64,000 nt of DNA from Bacteroidota bacterium (GCA_022710185.1 JAKLHK010000018.1:1-64000); one strand, 5' to 3'. Shown: positions 1 to 10,527, numbered from the stretch's first letter. Numbers and translations are program-made. The notes: generated from the sequence alone by a model not told the origin.

Positions 1-315
1 CGGCATAATGGAAAGGTAGTGGCGGTCGATCACTGCCGGGCTGGAATGGGTAGTGATGGCCATAATCAGCTCCTTGGGCATTCCCAGGTAGAAGGCTATG
101 CTCACAAAGGTCTTGCGGCCTACGTGTGTGGTCAGGCGCTCATACAGCGGAACCGGGCCTATGGTCACCCGTTCATCGCCCCGGAAACGGGTGATTACCA
201 CGGGTTCTATTAATCCCGCTCTCTTACCCACTTCTTTCAGGGCAGTGTTCACCCGCTGGCTCTCCCGGTCCCAATCCCCCAGGTCCACCCGCAAGCCGGT
301 ATAATGGATCACACG
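1..315 (-). pseudogene. Tyrosine recombinase (integrase) remnant, runs off the left edge
   Basis: Translating the minus strand from 315 downwards gives the C-terminal catalytic part of a Bacteroidota-type phage/transposon integrase. HVGRKTF supplies the His-x-x-Arg pair, ITTHSS the third basic motif, and DRHY the probable nucleophilic Tyr. Upstream, an in-frame TAG at 316-318 closes the frame. The piece reads YTGLRVDL directly into a NTALKEVGKRAG segment, whereas family members have roughly 60-80 residues between those two motifs, so the N-terminal arm-binding and core-binding parts and part of the catalytic domain are missing. No start codon or ribosome site is convincing. The fragment is read as decayed; the 3' end lies outside the window. 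It sits next to a heptamer repeat array, in keeping with a scar of mobile DNA. Confidence 0.7.
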
Positions 316-416
316 CTACCCTCCCCAGGTGACCGACATATGCACCAATACATCGCGCTGGGGAATGATGCCTGTGGTTTTGTCTTTTCGTGGCGAAGGG
401 TAGAAACAAGAAACAA

Positions 417-493
417 AGAACATAGAACATAGAACACAGAACATAGAACACAGAACATAGAACATAGAACATAGAACATAGAACATAGAACAT
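417..493. repeat. Heptanucleotide tandem array AGAACAT x11
   Basis: Eleven uninterrupted 7-bp units. Nine are AGAACAT; the third and fifth are AGAACAC. The array lies between the integrase remnant and the dioxygenase gene. A seven-base period also occurs at 10251-10402, 10411-10438 and 11852-11886. The open frames that read through it encode only low-complexity Cys/Phe/Tyr repeats and are not genes. Confidence 0.95.
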
Positions 494-581
494 CCCTCCC
501 GAACATATCCATATCCCGGATTGTTTACCATTCTGAACATCCCGGAGGTCCGATTTCGAATCCGGGAACAATCTGTTCCGG

Positions 582-1457
582 ATGGAAAGACGAGATTTCC
601 TTCAAACGCTGGCCATAGCCTCCGCCATTCCTTATACTATGAAACTTAATGCCCTGAATAAAGCCTTCAGCGGGCTACCGCCGACGGAACGTATGCCGGT
701 GGTGTTCGCCGGGCACGGAAACCCTATGAACGCCATCGAGGAGAACGAATTCGTGCAGGGTTGGCGCCGGCTGGCCGATGATCTTCCGCGTCCCAGAGCC
801 ATACTCTGCATTTCGGCCCACTGGGAAACCCAGGGGACCTTCGTTACGGCGATGAAGAAGCCCCGCACCATTCACGATTTCGGCGGATTTCCCCGCGCGC
901 TCTTCGAGGTTCAGTACCCAGCCCCCGGCGATCCGGAACTGGCCACTTCCACGGCCAACCTCATTTCGGGCACCAAAGTGGGTATGGACGATGATTGGGG
1001 ACTGGATCACGGCTGCTGGTCGGTGGTGATGCGGATGTACCCAAAGGCCGATATTCCGGTGATCCAATTGAGCCTCGACCGCACCCAAGGTCCGGCCTGG
1101 CACTTCGATCTGGCATCCCAGCTTTCGGATCTCCGCAGCAAGGGTGTACTAATCCTCGGGAGCGGGAACATCGTACACAACCTGGGCCTGGTAGACTGGA
1201 GGAACCCCGCTTCCGGACACGATTGGGCGCTCGAAGCCAGTGAGGGCTTCAACCGGATGATCCTCGAGGGTTCCTTCGATACCCTCATCCAATACCGCAA
1301 CCTGCCCAAAGCCTATCAACTGGCCGTACCCACCCCCGACCATTACCTTCCCCTCCTGTATACCCTGGGACTAAAAGGGGATAAGGAGCAGGTGAAGCTG
1401 TTCAACGATAAAACGGTGATGGGTTCGATCTCGATGACCTCGGTACGGATCGGCTGA
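582..1457 (+). CDS. ygiD: Extradiol ring-cleavage dioxygenase, 4,5-DOPA dioxygenase family
   Basis: A 291-residue protein of the class III (LigB-like) extradiol dioxygenases, which open catechol-type rings at a mononuclear metal centre. The metal-site histidines are visible: H45 in GHGNPMN, H80 in SAHWE, H98 in HDFGGFP, H143 in LDHGCW, H199 in GSGNIVHN and H253 in TPDHYLP. The family is usually about 260-280 residues; the extra N-terminal stretch MERRDFLQ followed by a hydrophobic run resembles a weak Tat-like leader but has only one clear Arg pair, so export is uncertain. It stands alone, convergent with the next gene. The true substrate is unknown; YgiD proteins act on DOPA-like catechols in vitro. 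Confidence 0.85.
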   Translation: MERRDFLQTLAIASAIPYTMKLNALNKAFSGLPPTERMPVVFAGHGNPMNAIEENEFVQGWRRLADDLPRPRAILCISAHWETQGTFVTAMKKPRTIHDFGGFPRALFEVQYPAPGDPELATSTANLISGTKVGMDDDWGLDHGCWSVVMRMYPKADIPVIQLSLDRTQGPAWHFDLASQLSDLRSKGVLILGSGNIVHNLGLVDWRNPASGHDWALEASEGFNRMILEGSFDTLIQYRNLPKAYQLAVPTPDHYLPLLYTLGLKGDKEQVKLFNDKTVMGSISMTSVRIG

Positions 1458-1488
1458 GGGGCCGCCGGAAACAAGAGCGAATGCGGGG

Positions 1489-2268
1489 CTACATCCCAGT
1501 GGTGAAGAAGAGGTTGTCGTTGGAACGAATACCCGCCACCCAGCCCATGAGCTCGGCACAACCAAGCAACAGGCCGATGTCGGATTTCACCATTTCCAGC
1601 CCTGTATTGCTTGCGGCGGGCGGGGCCACACCCAATGCAGTGTATTGTTCCTGTTCTTTCCGGAGCGCTGAAGGGAGCGTCTTCGTGTAGATATGTTCCC
1701 GCATCGCCTCCACAGCGATCCGGACCCCTGCCTGTTCCCCGGAGAAATGCTCCGTCTGAAGTCTGATCCCAAGCTCCTTCAGGGCGGCACTCCGCTCCTC
1801 ACAGCGATCGCTGGCATCCCTTATTCCCATTTCGCAGGGATATTGCTGCCGTATGCCCCCCACGGCAGCTGAATATTCATCGCGGAAGCGCTGCATCGCG
1901 GATTCCAGGTCCTGGCCAAGCTGTATGGAAACCAGCAGGTCCGACTGGTCGGTGTTGACCTGCTCGATCATCGCGCTGATCTCTTCAGGGCTTTTCTCCA
2001 TCATATGTTCCTGATACCGGGCCGCCATCTGCATTGCCTGCGCCGTGGTCATCCCCTCCAAGGCGGTTTCCTGCTGGTCACCCTTGCTTTCCAGCTGCTG
2101 GTCCAGCTCGTCCCTGAGGGTCAACAAGGCGGTAGTGTACGCCTCCACGCTGCTGAGCGTAAGGTCTGCAGGCCAGCCGGGAAGCCGGTCGCGGTATTGC
2201 TGCCAGTTGTCCTGGGCCTGAAGCAAGGTACAGGACCACAACAGGATAAAGGAGAGTAGTGTGCGCAT
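1489..2268 (-). CDS. Unrecognised secreted, helix-rich protein
   Basis: 259 residues starting with a clear signal peptide (MRTLLSFILLWSCTLLQAQ, cut expected after AQA/AQ), so it is exported. The mature part is Gln/Glu/Met-rich and predicted by eye to be mostly helical (many ALxxLRxEL-type heptads around residues 40-110). It has two cysteines in the middle, CEMGIRDASDRCEE, that could form a disulphide, and a short C-terminal segment with a third Cys. No family is recognised. It is monocistronic and convergent with the dioxygenase gene; about 280 bp without a gene separate it from the divergent prenyltransferase gene. Confidence 0.7.
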   Translation of the reverse strand: MRTLLSFILLWSCTLLQAQDNWQQYRDRLPGWPADLTLSSVEAYTTALLTLRDELDQQLESKGDQQETALEGMTTAQAMQMAARYQEHMMEKSPEEISAMIEQVNTDQSDLLVSIQLGQDLESAMQRFRDEYSAAVGGIRQQYPCEMGIRDASDRCEERSAALKELGIRLQTEHFSGEQAGVRIAVEAMREHIYTKTLPSALRKEQEQYTALGVAPPAASNTGLEMVKSDIGLLLGCAELMGWVAGIRSNDNLFFTTGM

Positions 2269-2546
2269 GACGATGGGTTTTGGATACAGATAATTGTGAT
2301 GGGACCTTGTGTAGGCAACCGACGGCCGATGCTCCTCTGCAATCGCAACATCCTGCAGCCAGGTGCACCGCCGATCTCTCCCAAAGGTAATAAATATTGA
2401 GAAGATCGATATCCGGCGCTGATGGTGACCATTTGGTGGACCTGCTTCCTCCCTGCCCTTGCCCTGTGACCGGCATGAACACTTTATCCGCGTCGGTTGT
2501 TAATGTTGGTTAACGCCATAATCAGGCTCAAATCCATATAAATCAA

Positions 2547-3557
2547 ATGCTTATGAAACGCATATCTTTCTGGTTCAATACACTGCGCACCATTCCCCAG
2601 GTTAGCAAGGAGGAATGGGCCTCACTTGATGTGGTATCGCGCTGGCTGGTAGCCAGCCGCTCGGCCGTATTCATTATGACGGCTATGTCGGCGGCTATTG
2701 GTGGGGTTCTTGCCTATTACTATACCGGGAACTTCAATACGATCAATTTTCTGCTGGCCATGGTAGGCCTGGTATTCGCCCACGCATCCAACAATATGCT
2801 CAACGATCTGGTTGATTTCCGCCGGGGAGTGGACAGCGGCAATTACTACCGCACGCTCTACGGCCCCCAGATCGTGGAATCGGGCTACCTGAGCAAGGCG
2901 GCCTTCAAACGCTATATCGGGGTCAGCCTGGCGGTGGCTATGGCCAGCGGACTCGTCCTGGTTTACCGTACCGACATCAACACGGCCTACCTGATGGCTG
3001 CCGGCCTGGTCCTGCTGCTGTTCTATACCTGGCCACTGAAATACATCGGCCTGGGCGAGCCCACCGTTGTAGCCGTTTGGGGCCCGCTGATGATCGGCGG
3101 CTCCTACTACGTTACTTCCGGGGGATCCTGGAACTGGGACGTGGTGCTACTCAGCGTAGTGTATGCCATTGGCCCTACCAGCGTGCTGTTCGGCAAGCAC
3201 ATCGACAAATCGGACATGGACCGGGCCAAGCGGGTTTTCACCCTGCCCGTGATCCTGGGTGAAAAGATTTCACGCTACACCACCATAGGGATCTGGTTCC
3301 TGCAGTACGCCCTGTTTGCCTGGATGATCATCGACGGCAGGTTCGGACTCTCCCTGCTGATCGTGGTTCTGGCCCTGATGGACTACATCCGAACCTCGCG
3401 CATCTTCCTGAAACCCAAACCTTCGGAACAGGATCCTGCCGTGAAGACGACCTGGCCGCTCTTCTTCGCCAGCCATGCCTTCGTATACAACCGAAGGTTC
3501 AGCGGCTTGCTGCTGCTCGGACTCATCCTGCACATGCTGCTTCCGGCGCCCTTCTGA
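2547..3557 (+). CDS. menA: UbiA-family prenyltransferase, MenA-like
   Basis: 336-residue integral membrane protein with about eight hydrophobic segments. The first prenyl-diphosphate/Mg motif NDLVDFRRGVD lies at residues 86-96 and the second, KHIDKSDMDRAK, near 214-225. PLKYIGLGEPTVVAVWGPLM matches the MenA pattern (PLRYxGLGExxVFxxFGPLM), so the likely reaction is attachment of a polyprenyl chain to 1,4-dihydroxy-2-naphthoate in menaquinone synthesis. It is longer than typical MenA (about 300 residues), mainly by an N-terminal stretch and the long loop after the second motif, so another UbiA substrate cannot be excluded. An in-frame ATG two codons downstream is an alternative start. No other men genes are in the window. 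Confidence 0.75.
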   Translation: MLMKRISFWFNTLRTIPQVSKEEWASLDVVSRWLVASRSAVFIMTAMSAAIGGVLAYYYTGNFNTINFLLAMVGLVFAHASNNMLNDLVDFRRGVDSGNYYRTLYGPQIVESGYLSKAAFKRYIGVSLAVAMASGLVLVYRTDINTAYLMAAGLVLLLFYTWPLKYIGLGEPTVVAVWGPLMIGGSYYVTSGGSWNWDVVLLSVVYAIGPTSVLFGKHIDKSDMDRAKRVFTLPVILGEKISRYTTIGIWFLQYALFAWMIIDGRFGLSLLIVVLALMDYIRTSRIFLKPKPSEQDPAVKTTWPLFFASHAFVYNRRFSGLLLLGLILHMLLPAPF

Positions 3558-3672
3558 CAGGGCAATTGCTATCGTCGACGACCAGTGTAGGCCCCGGAGC
3601 GATTGATCCTTTCCGGAGGAGCAGGATTTGCCCGGGCATTTCGTAACTTGAGCCTTTCTTAGGTACACTGCC

Positions 3673-4434
3673 ATGTCAGAAGCCCTGAACCGGCACATGG
3701 CCACGCTGCTCGCGGAAGGCCAGGCCTTTGCCTATTGTGTGGTGACATCTACCCGCGGTTCGACCCCCCGGAAGCGGGGCACGGCAATGCTTTTGCTGCC
3801 TGACGGCAGGACCTTCGGTACGGTCGGCGGAGGAAGCATTGAGAAAGAAGTGCTGGACTGCGCGCTGGAAGCGCTCAGGGAAGGTTCCCCCCGATTATGC
3901 TCCCCCGGAGAGGCTGCCACGGAAGGCTGCGGAGGGAAAATGGAAGTCTTCATCCAGGTGTTTGGTACCGAGCCTGTACTGCATATTTTCGGTGCAGGGC
4001 ACGTGGGCCTGGCCCTGGCCCGGATAGCCCCTTCCCTGGGGTTCCGGGTCGTCCTGCTCCACAACAAGCCCGATGACGTAAAAGCAAGCATCCCTTCAGG
4101 CGTGCGGCTTGTAAACGGAGATCCCGAAACCCTGCTGAAGGCCTGTTCCTTTGGACCTGGCTCATTCTTTGTGATCGCCACCAGCGAGCATAAAGCCGAT
4201 ATAGAGTATCTCGCGGCACTTGCAGGAAAACCCCTGGTCTATCTTGGTATGCTGGGCAGCCGGAACAAGGTGAAGGAAGCCCGGGAGCAATTGCTCCTGC
4301 TTGGTATATCCGAAGATGTGATCGACCGTATAGATATGCCTGTGGGACTCCCCATAGGAGCACAGGGCCCGGAGGAGATAGCAGTAAGTATCGCAGCCCG
4401 GCTCATTGCCGTCAGGAGGGGCGCGATGTTATGA
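3673..4434 (+). CDS. xdhC: XdhC-family molybdenum cofactor maturation protein
   Basis: 253 residues with the two XdhC/CoxI parts: an N-terminal XdhC_CoxI region with TPRKRG and TVGGGSIEKEV (residues 31-60) and GCGGKMEVFI (85-94, including the conserved Cys86), then a Rossmann domain with FGAGHVGLAL at 106-115. Family members bind Mo-MPT, promote its sulphuration and deliver it to xanthine-dehydrogenase-type enzymes in the cytoplasm. The stop overlaps the xdhA start in an ATGA (4431-4434), so the two are translationally coupled. First gene of the xdh operon. Confidence 0.9.
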   Translation: MSEALNRHMATLLAEGQAFAYCVVTSTRGSTPRKRGTAMLLLPDGRTFGTVGGGSIEKEVLDCALEALREGSPRLCSPGEAATEGCGGKMEVFIQVFGTEPVLHIFGAGHVGLALARIAPSLGFRVVLLHNKPDDVKASIPSGVRLVNGDPETLLKACSFGPGSFFVIATSEHKADIEYLAALAGKPLVYLGMLGSRNKVKEAREQLLLLGISEDVIDRIDMPVGLPIGAQGPEEIAVSIAARLIAVRRGAML

Positions 4435-5891
4435 ACGGCAGGAACTACATCACTTTCCTACTGGGGCAGAAAGAGATCAGTATCAATCTGGAAGGAAGAA
4501 ATCACCCCTTCACCCGGCTCATCGATCATCTGAGGGATGAGGAGGGTTTGCGCGATGTGAAGGAAGGCTGCGGCGTGGGCGATTGCGGGGCCTGCACGGT
4601 GGTTCTGGCAAGACCGGGGCCGGAAGGCAGACTGGAGTATGTGCCCGTGAACTCCTGCCTGCTGCTTCTGCCGATGGTGCACGGCTGCCAGGTAATCACC
4701 GCCGCTCATCTGGCCCGCAATGGAATACTGCATCCGGTACAGCAGGCCCTGGTTGACCATCACGGCAGCCAGTGCGGCTTCTGCACCCCCGGACTGGTTA
4801 TGTCGATGTATGCGCTCTGGATGCAGGACGGGACGACGGATGCCGTAAGGATAGCAAAATACCTCAGCGGCAACCTGTGCCGGTGCACCGGATATCTGCC
4901 CATCATAGATGCCATGCAGACCGCGATGCAGAGTCGTGATGTGCCGGGTTTTCAAACTGCGAACGAAGGCGCTTATTCCCGCCTGGTCCAGATCAGGGAA
5001 GATCAGGCTCCCATCATATCCGGTCATCTGCCTCATACCTATACTAAAGTGTTCCGGCTCTCCGATGCACTGGATTTGCTGTCCGCGCATCCCAAAACCC
5101 GGATCATTGCCGGGAATACCGACCTGGGCGTCAAGTTCAGGTTACCAGAGGAACCCACACATTACCTCGACATTTCGGGCATAGCGCAGATCAATGGGAT
5201 ACGTTACGAAGCGGGTTTCCTCGAGCTGGGCGCTGCACGGCCACTGGAAAAGGTGCGCGTGGACTGCCGTGAATCCCTGCCTCCCCTGGCCGAGATGCTC
5301 GATCTCTATGCCTCGACCCAGGTGCGGCATATGGCCACGGCCGGGGGCAGCCTGGGCACGGCCTCGCCCATTGGCGACCTAAGCCCGGTGCTGCTGGCCA
5401 TAGGTGCGGAGGTGGTGCTGCAGAAGGCCGGTCAGAAACGCAGGATGCACCTTGAAGACTTTATCACGGGCTATCGTACTACCGCCTTGCAGGCCGGGGA
5501 AATGATCACCCATCTGCACCTGCCTATACCCGGGCCAGGGCATTACAACCGCGCATATAAAGTATCCAGGCGAAAGGAAGTGGATATCTCCTCGGTGAGC
5601 GCCTGTTTCAGCCTGGAAATTGAAGAGGGAAAGGTTACCGATCTGAGGATCGCCTATGGCGGTATGGCAGCCAAACCCCTGAGGTTGAGAGCGACCGAAG
5701 AACTTATGCTCGGAGAACCCTGGAACAATGCCACAGTAGAGGAAGGGATGGCGCACATCAGGCAAAGCCTGCATCCCATCTGCGATGTCCGCGGCGATGC
5801 TTCCACCCGCAGCCTTGTCGCGGGAAACCTTCTGCGCAGGTTCTATCTTGATTCCCTCGAATGGCAACAACAGCAAGGCCCGACGCTATGA
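4431..5891 (+). CDS. xdhA: Xanthine dehydrogenase-type iron-sulphur/FAD subunit
   Basis: 486 residues combining the two electron-transfer modules of a bacterial xanthine dehydrogenase. N-terminal plant-type [2Fe-2S] ligands are C47, C52 and C55 in CGVGDCGAC plus C76. The second [2Fe-2S] domain has CGFC (C115, C118) and CRC (C150, C152). From about residue 195 the FAD-binding domain follows (AGNTDLGVK, then TAGGSLGTASPIGDL), with the CO-dehydrogenase-flavoprotein C-terminal domain after about 375. It passes electrons from the Mo subunit to NAD. It overlaps xdhC by 4 bp and xdhB by 4 bp. Length and domain order fit XdhA of Proteobacteria; the substrate (xanthine or another purine/N-heterocycle) is inferred from the family only. 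Confidence 0.9.
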   Translation: MNGRNYITFLLGQKEISINLEGRNHPFTRLIDHLRDEEGLRDVKEGCGVGDCGACTVVLARPGPEGRLEYVPVNSCLLLLPMVHGCQVITAAHLARNGILHPVQQALVDHHGSQCGFCTPGLVMSMYALWMQDGTTDAVRIAKYLSGNLCRCTGYLPIIDAMQTAMQSRDVPGFQTANEGAYSRLVQIREDQAPIISGHLPHTYTKVFRLSDALDLLSAHPKTRIIAGNTDLGVKFRLPEEPTHYLDISGIAQINGIRYEAGFLELGAARPLEKVRVDCRESLPPLAEMLDLYASTQVRHMATAGGSLGTASPIGDLSPVLLAIGAEVVLQKAGQKRRMHLEDFITGYRTTALQAGEMITHLHLPIPGPGHYNRAYKVSRRKEVDISSVSACFSLEIEEGKVTDLRIAYGGMAAKPLRLRATEELMLGEPWNNATVEEGMAHIRQSLHPICDVRGDASTRSLVAGNLLRRFYLDSLEWQQQQGPTL

Positions 5892-8203
5892 AAAACCGGC
5901 CGGAGGACAAGATGAGTGTTCACGAGAGCGCTGTTTCCCACGTTACAGGCAAGGCTTTGTATGTGAACGATATACAACTCAACCGTATGCTGTACGGCTG
6001 TATCGTGACCTCACCCTACCCCTCGGCAGATATCCTTTCCATCGAAACCACAGAGGCCAGGGCGTACCCGGGGGTATTGGCCGTGCTCACCGCCGCCGAC
6101 ATTCCGGGAGAGAACAATATGGGTCCGGTGGTGAAGGACGAACCTTGCCTGGCACAGGATGAGGTGATGTTCCGGGGCCAGGCGGTAGCCCTGGTGGCCG
6201 CGGATTCCCTGGAGGCGGCAAGGGAGGCTGCCGGCAAGGTCCGTATCGATTGGAAGGAGAAGGAAGCTGTACTTGATCTCCGCCAGGCAATGCAGCTTGG
6301 CGGGCTCCTGTCGCCGGAGCGAAGGATCTGCACAGGGGATGTGGAGCAGGGCCTCGCCTCTGCCCCATACTTCCTTGAGGGGGAACTGGAAACCGGGGCC
6401 CAGGAACACTGGTACCTCGAAACCCAATCGGCCCTGGCAATCCCCGAAGAGCAGCATATCCGTATCCTTGCATCCACCCAGCACCCGAGCGAAACCCAGG
6501 CCCTGGTGGCCGGGGTGCTCGGCCTGGCCCGCAACCTGGTGCAGGTGGAAGCCCCCAGGCTCGGAGGGGCCTTCGGTGGCAAGGAAACGCAGGCCTCCCA
6601 TGTGGCCTGCTGGGCCGCCCTCATGGCCCATGCTACAGGGCTCCCTGTGAAAGTCCACCTCGACCGCCAGCAGGATATGTCGATCACAGGCAAACGCCAC
6701 CCTTTCCTGGCCTCATACAAGGCAGGTTACGATGAAGACGGTCGACTGCTTGCCGTGGATATCGTTCTCAACAGCGACGGAGGCGCGGCCCTCGACCTCA
6801 GTGCTGCCATTATGGAAAGGGCGATGTTCCATGTGGACAATGCCTATTTTGTTCCCAACCTTAGGGTAAGGGGCAGGATATGGAAAACCAATCTGCCCCC
6901 AAATACGGCCTTCAGGGGTTTTGGCGGACCTCAGGGAATGGCCGTGATCGAGACCATAGTGGACCGCATTGCCAGGGAAAGAGGTAAGGACGCCGCTCAG
7001 CTACGCAAGCTGAACTTCTACGGATTGAACGACCGCAACCTCACGCATTACGGGGAAGAAGTGGAGCGCAACCTGCTGCATCGATTATTTAATGAGCTGA
7101 TGGAAAGCTCGGGCTACCTGGGGCGCCGCCGGGAGATCGACCGGTTCAATCACGGGAATACCTGGAAGAAACGCGGGATGGCGCTGACCCCCGTGAAGTT
7201 CGGCATCAGCTTCACCACCTCTTTCCTCAACCAGGCCTCGGCCCTGGTGAACCTGTACCAGGATGGCAGCGTGGTGGTAAACCACGGGGGCGTGGAGATG
7301 GGCCAGGGACTGCATACCAAGATGATCGCCATTGCTGCGGAAACCCTTGGTGTGTTCCGCTCCAGCGTCAGGATCAGCCCTACGGATACGCAGGTGACGC
7401 CCAATACCTCGGCCACCGCCGCTTCCTCAGGCAGCGACCTGAATGGTATGGCCGTACAGGATGCCTGTATTCAGATCAGGGAACGCCTGGAATGGATCGC
7501 CAGGGAACGCCTGTTTGCTTCCCTGCCGGGATCTCCATCCCCCGCGCAGGTGCATTTCAGCGAAGGATGGGTATGGGAAGAAGGACAGGAGGTAAACAAA
7601 GTGCCCTTGAAGGATCTTATCGCCCTGGCATACCGTGAGAGGATCAATCTGAGTGCCAGGGGGTTCTACCGTACACCCGATATACATTTCGATAAAGAAG
7701 CGGGGCGCGGGCATCCATTTCATTACTTTGCCTTCGGCATGGCCGTGAGCGAAGTGGAAGTGGACCTGCTCCGCGGCGTGCACAAGGTGCTGAGGGTGGA
7801 CATCCTTCACGATGCGGGGGCAAGCCTGCACCCCGCCATCGATCTGGGGCAGGTCAGGGGCGCTTTTGTGCAGGGCATGGGCTGGGTGACGCTCGAGGAA
7901 GTGGTTTGGGACGCCCAGGGACGTCTTCTTACCGATTCTCCCGACACCTACAAGATCCCCACCTTTTGCGACATCCCGAAGGACTTCAGGGTGAAACTGC
8001 TGGAGGATGCGCCCAATCCGTTGGCCGTGAAGCAGAGCAAAGCCGTCGGCGAGCCCCCATTTATGCTCGCACTCAGTGTTTGGCTGGCCATCAAGGATGC
8101 CCTGAGCGCCGTGGACGATCATGAAAAGGAACCTCCTTTCCGTTTGCCGGCCACCTATGAGGTCATCCTCCGGACTTGTGTAGCTTTGCAGAAATCCTGC
8201 TGA
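5888..8203 (+). CDS. xdhB: Xanthine dehydrogenase-type molybdopterin subunit
   Basis: 771 residues from the ATG that overlaps the xdhA stop (ATGA at 5888-5891); an earlier ATG at 5861 lies well inside xdhA and is less likely. Landmarks of the Mo subunit: GGAFGGKE near residue 230, FRGFGGPQG near 342, EMGQGLHTK near 470, and AVGEPP near 718, whose Glu is the catalytic base of the family. It hydroxylates purines or related N-heterocycles using water oxygen at the Mo centre. Active-site motifs are intact, so the enzyme should be functional. Substrate specificity cannot be read from sequence by eye. Confidence 0.9.
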   Translation: MKNRPEDKMSVHESAVSHVTGKALYVNDIQLNRMLYGCIVTSPYPSADILSIETTEARAYPGVLAVLTAADIPGENNMGPVVKDEPCLAQDEVMFRGQAVALVAADSLEAAREAAGKVRIDWKEKEAVLDLRQAMQLGGLLSPERRICTGDVEQGLASAPYFLEGELETGAQEHWYLETQSALAIPEEQHIRILASTQHPSETQALVAGVLGLARNLVQVEAPRLGGAFGGKETQASHVACWAALMAHATGLPVKVHLDRQQDMSITGKRHPFLASYKAGYDEDGRLLAVDIVLNSDGGAALDLSAAIMERAMFHVDNAYFVPNLRVRGRIWKTNLPPNTAFRGFGGPQGMAVIETIVDRIARERGKDAAQLRKLNFYGLNDRNLTHYGEEVERNLLHRLFNELMESSGYLGRRREIDRFNHGNTWKKRGMALTPVKFGISFTTSFLNQASALVNLYQDGSVVVNHGGVEMGQGLHTKMIAIAAETLGVFRSSVRISPTDTQVTPNTSATAASSGSDLNGMAVQDACIQIRERLEWIARERLFASLPGSPSPAQVHFSEGWVWEEGQEVNKVPLKDLIALAYRERINLSARGFYRTPDIHFDKEAGRGHPFHYFAFGMAVSEVEVDLLRGVHKVLRVDILHDAGASLHPAIDLGQVRGAFVQGMGWVTLEEVVWDAQGRLLTDSPDTYKIPTFCDIPKDFRVKLLEDAPNPLAVKQSKAVGEPPFMLALSVWLAIKDALSAVDDHEKEPPFRLPATYEVILRTCVALQKSC

Positions 8204-9058
8204 ATGCTCAATCTCCTCCTGGCCGTTCTGTTCTCCACCGCGATCCTGGTGGCGTTCAAGCTGTTTCCCCGGCTTGGCATACGGGTGATGCCAGCCATAA
8301 CCATCAACTACGTCGTGGCGGTCACTTTCGGAATTCTGCAGGCCGATGGGGAGCCCAACCTTAGTTCATTCGTTGGAAAGGCCTGGCTACCGCTGGCCCT
8401 TATCGTAGGGCTCACCTTCATCATCACCTTCTATCTGTATGCCGCATCCACCCAACGGGTGGGCGTTGCCCTGACCTCGGTGGCGGCACGTATGTCGGTG
8501 GTTATTCCCGTCCTCCTTGGCCTCTGGCTGTTCCGCGACCCCCTTCCGGTCCTCAAGCTGGCCGGGCTCCTGCTGGCCCTGGTGGCGGTCTACCTTACTT
8601 TTAAGAAAGAAGGACACATCGTACTCACTGCCTCCGCTGTGCTTTTCCCCTTGTTGCTTTTTCTGGGGAACGGCACCAACGACTCCCTGATGAAGGTGGT
8701 AGAGCATTATTATATCCGCGATGATTTTGAGGAATTCCTCACGGTGGTATTCTTTGTGGCGCTGCTTACCGGCATCCTGGCCTCCCTGGTAAAACGCGAA
8801 CGGGGGCAGGGGGTATTCCATTCCAGGGACCTCCTGGCCGGGTTGATCCTGGGGCTGCTTAACTGGTATTCCACCTACTTCTTCATGTCGGGAATGGCCT
8901 TTTTCGATATTTCGGTGTATGTGCCCCTGGTGAGTGTGAGTGTGGTAAGCCTTTCGGCCCTGCTGGGCATGTTCCTCTTCAGGGAACGCCTGTCGGTCGT
9001 CAACCTGGCCGGCATCGGCCTGGCCCTGGTTTCCATTACCCTCATCGCTTCGGCCTGA
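8204..9058 (+). CDS. EamA/DMT-superfamily permease
   Basis: 284 residues that are almost entirely hydrophobic, with about ten membrane spans in two halves, the EamA layout. The halves each end in a short Arg-bearing motif (LFRDPLPVLKLAGLLLALV around 107-125 and LFRERLSVVNLAGIGLALV around 257-275), the internal duplication typical of the family. The ATG follows the xdhB TGA with no gap (8201-8203/8204), so it is probably co-transcribed with xdhCAB. A purine or purine-product transporter role is a context inference; DMT members carry very varied metabolites. Confidence 0.8.
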   Translation: MLNLLLAVLFSTAILVAFKLFPRLGIRVMPAITINYVVAVTFGILQADGEPNLSSFVGKAWLPLALIVGLTFIITFYLYAASTQRVGVALTSVAARMSVVIPVLLGLWLFRDPLPVLKLAGLLLALVAVYLTFKKEGHIVLTASAVLFPLLLFLGNGTNDSLMKVVEHYYIRDDFEEFLTVVFFVALLTGILASLVKRERGQGVFHSRDLLAGLILGLLNWYSTYFFMSGMAFFDISVYVPLVSVSVVSLSALLGMFLFRERLSVVNLAGIGLALVSITLIASA

Positions 9059-9108
9059 TGCCCCCGCATACCTGCGCTTTTTGCGGTGGTATTCCTGACG
9101 ATTTGCCT

Positions 9109-9116
9109 TAAATTTG
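9109..9116 (+). promoter_or_regulatory. Bacteroidota -7 box TAAATTTG before the butyrate-kinase-like gene
   Basis: TAAATTTG matches TAnnTTTG exactly. Transcription would begin near 9123, which excludes an in-frame ATG at 9114 and favours the ATG at 9171. The nearest TTTG upstream (9080-9083) is 25 bp away, longer than the usual 19-21, so only the -7 box is called. Confidence 0.5.
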
Positions 9117-9170
9117 TCCGTAACCCATGCGGGACTCATCCTTACAATCCCAAACCTAACCCATCGACCC

Positions 9171-10402
<1,232 letters not shown>

Positions 10403-10410
10403 TAATGTTA

Positions 10411-10438
10411 GTGGAGAGTGAAGAGTGGAGAGTTTGCC
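10411..10438. repeat. Short heptamer array GTGRAGA
   Basis: GTGGAGA, GTGAAGA, GTGGAGA and a degenerate GTTTGCC in exact 7-bp register, 8 bp after the TAGTGGC array. The unit resembles GTGAAAA at 11852-11886, which likewise ends in GTTTG. Confidence 0.75.
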
Positions 10439-10454
10439 TGGATGGGCATACACC

Positions 10455-10512
10455 CTCACTGCGGCGGGTGAGTTGGCCGGGCGTACAGGATAATTCGTGC
10501 ATTCGTGGCGAA
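10455..10512. repeat. Diverged repeat element, copy 1
   Basis: Begins CTCACTGCGGCGGGTGAG (a 5-bp stem), continues GTTGGCCGG and ends AATTCGTGCATTCGTGGC. The same order of blocks recurs at 11007-11064. Confidence 0.75.
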
Positions 10513-10527
10513 GTACGCGTCCCAGGA

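Noticed and set aside
5861..5887. Earlier ATG as start of xdhB
   Set aside because: It would extend the overlap with xdhA to 31 bp; the ATG at 5888 gives the standard ATGA coupling.
9080..9116. TTTG (9080-9083) as -33 partner of the -7 box before the butyrate-kinase-like gene
   Set aside because: Spacer is 25 bp, outside the 19-21 bp range usual for this promoter type.
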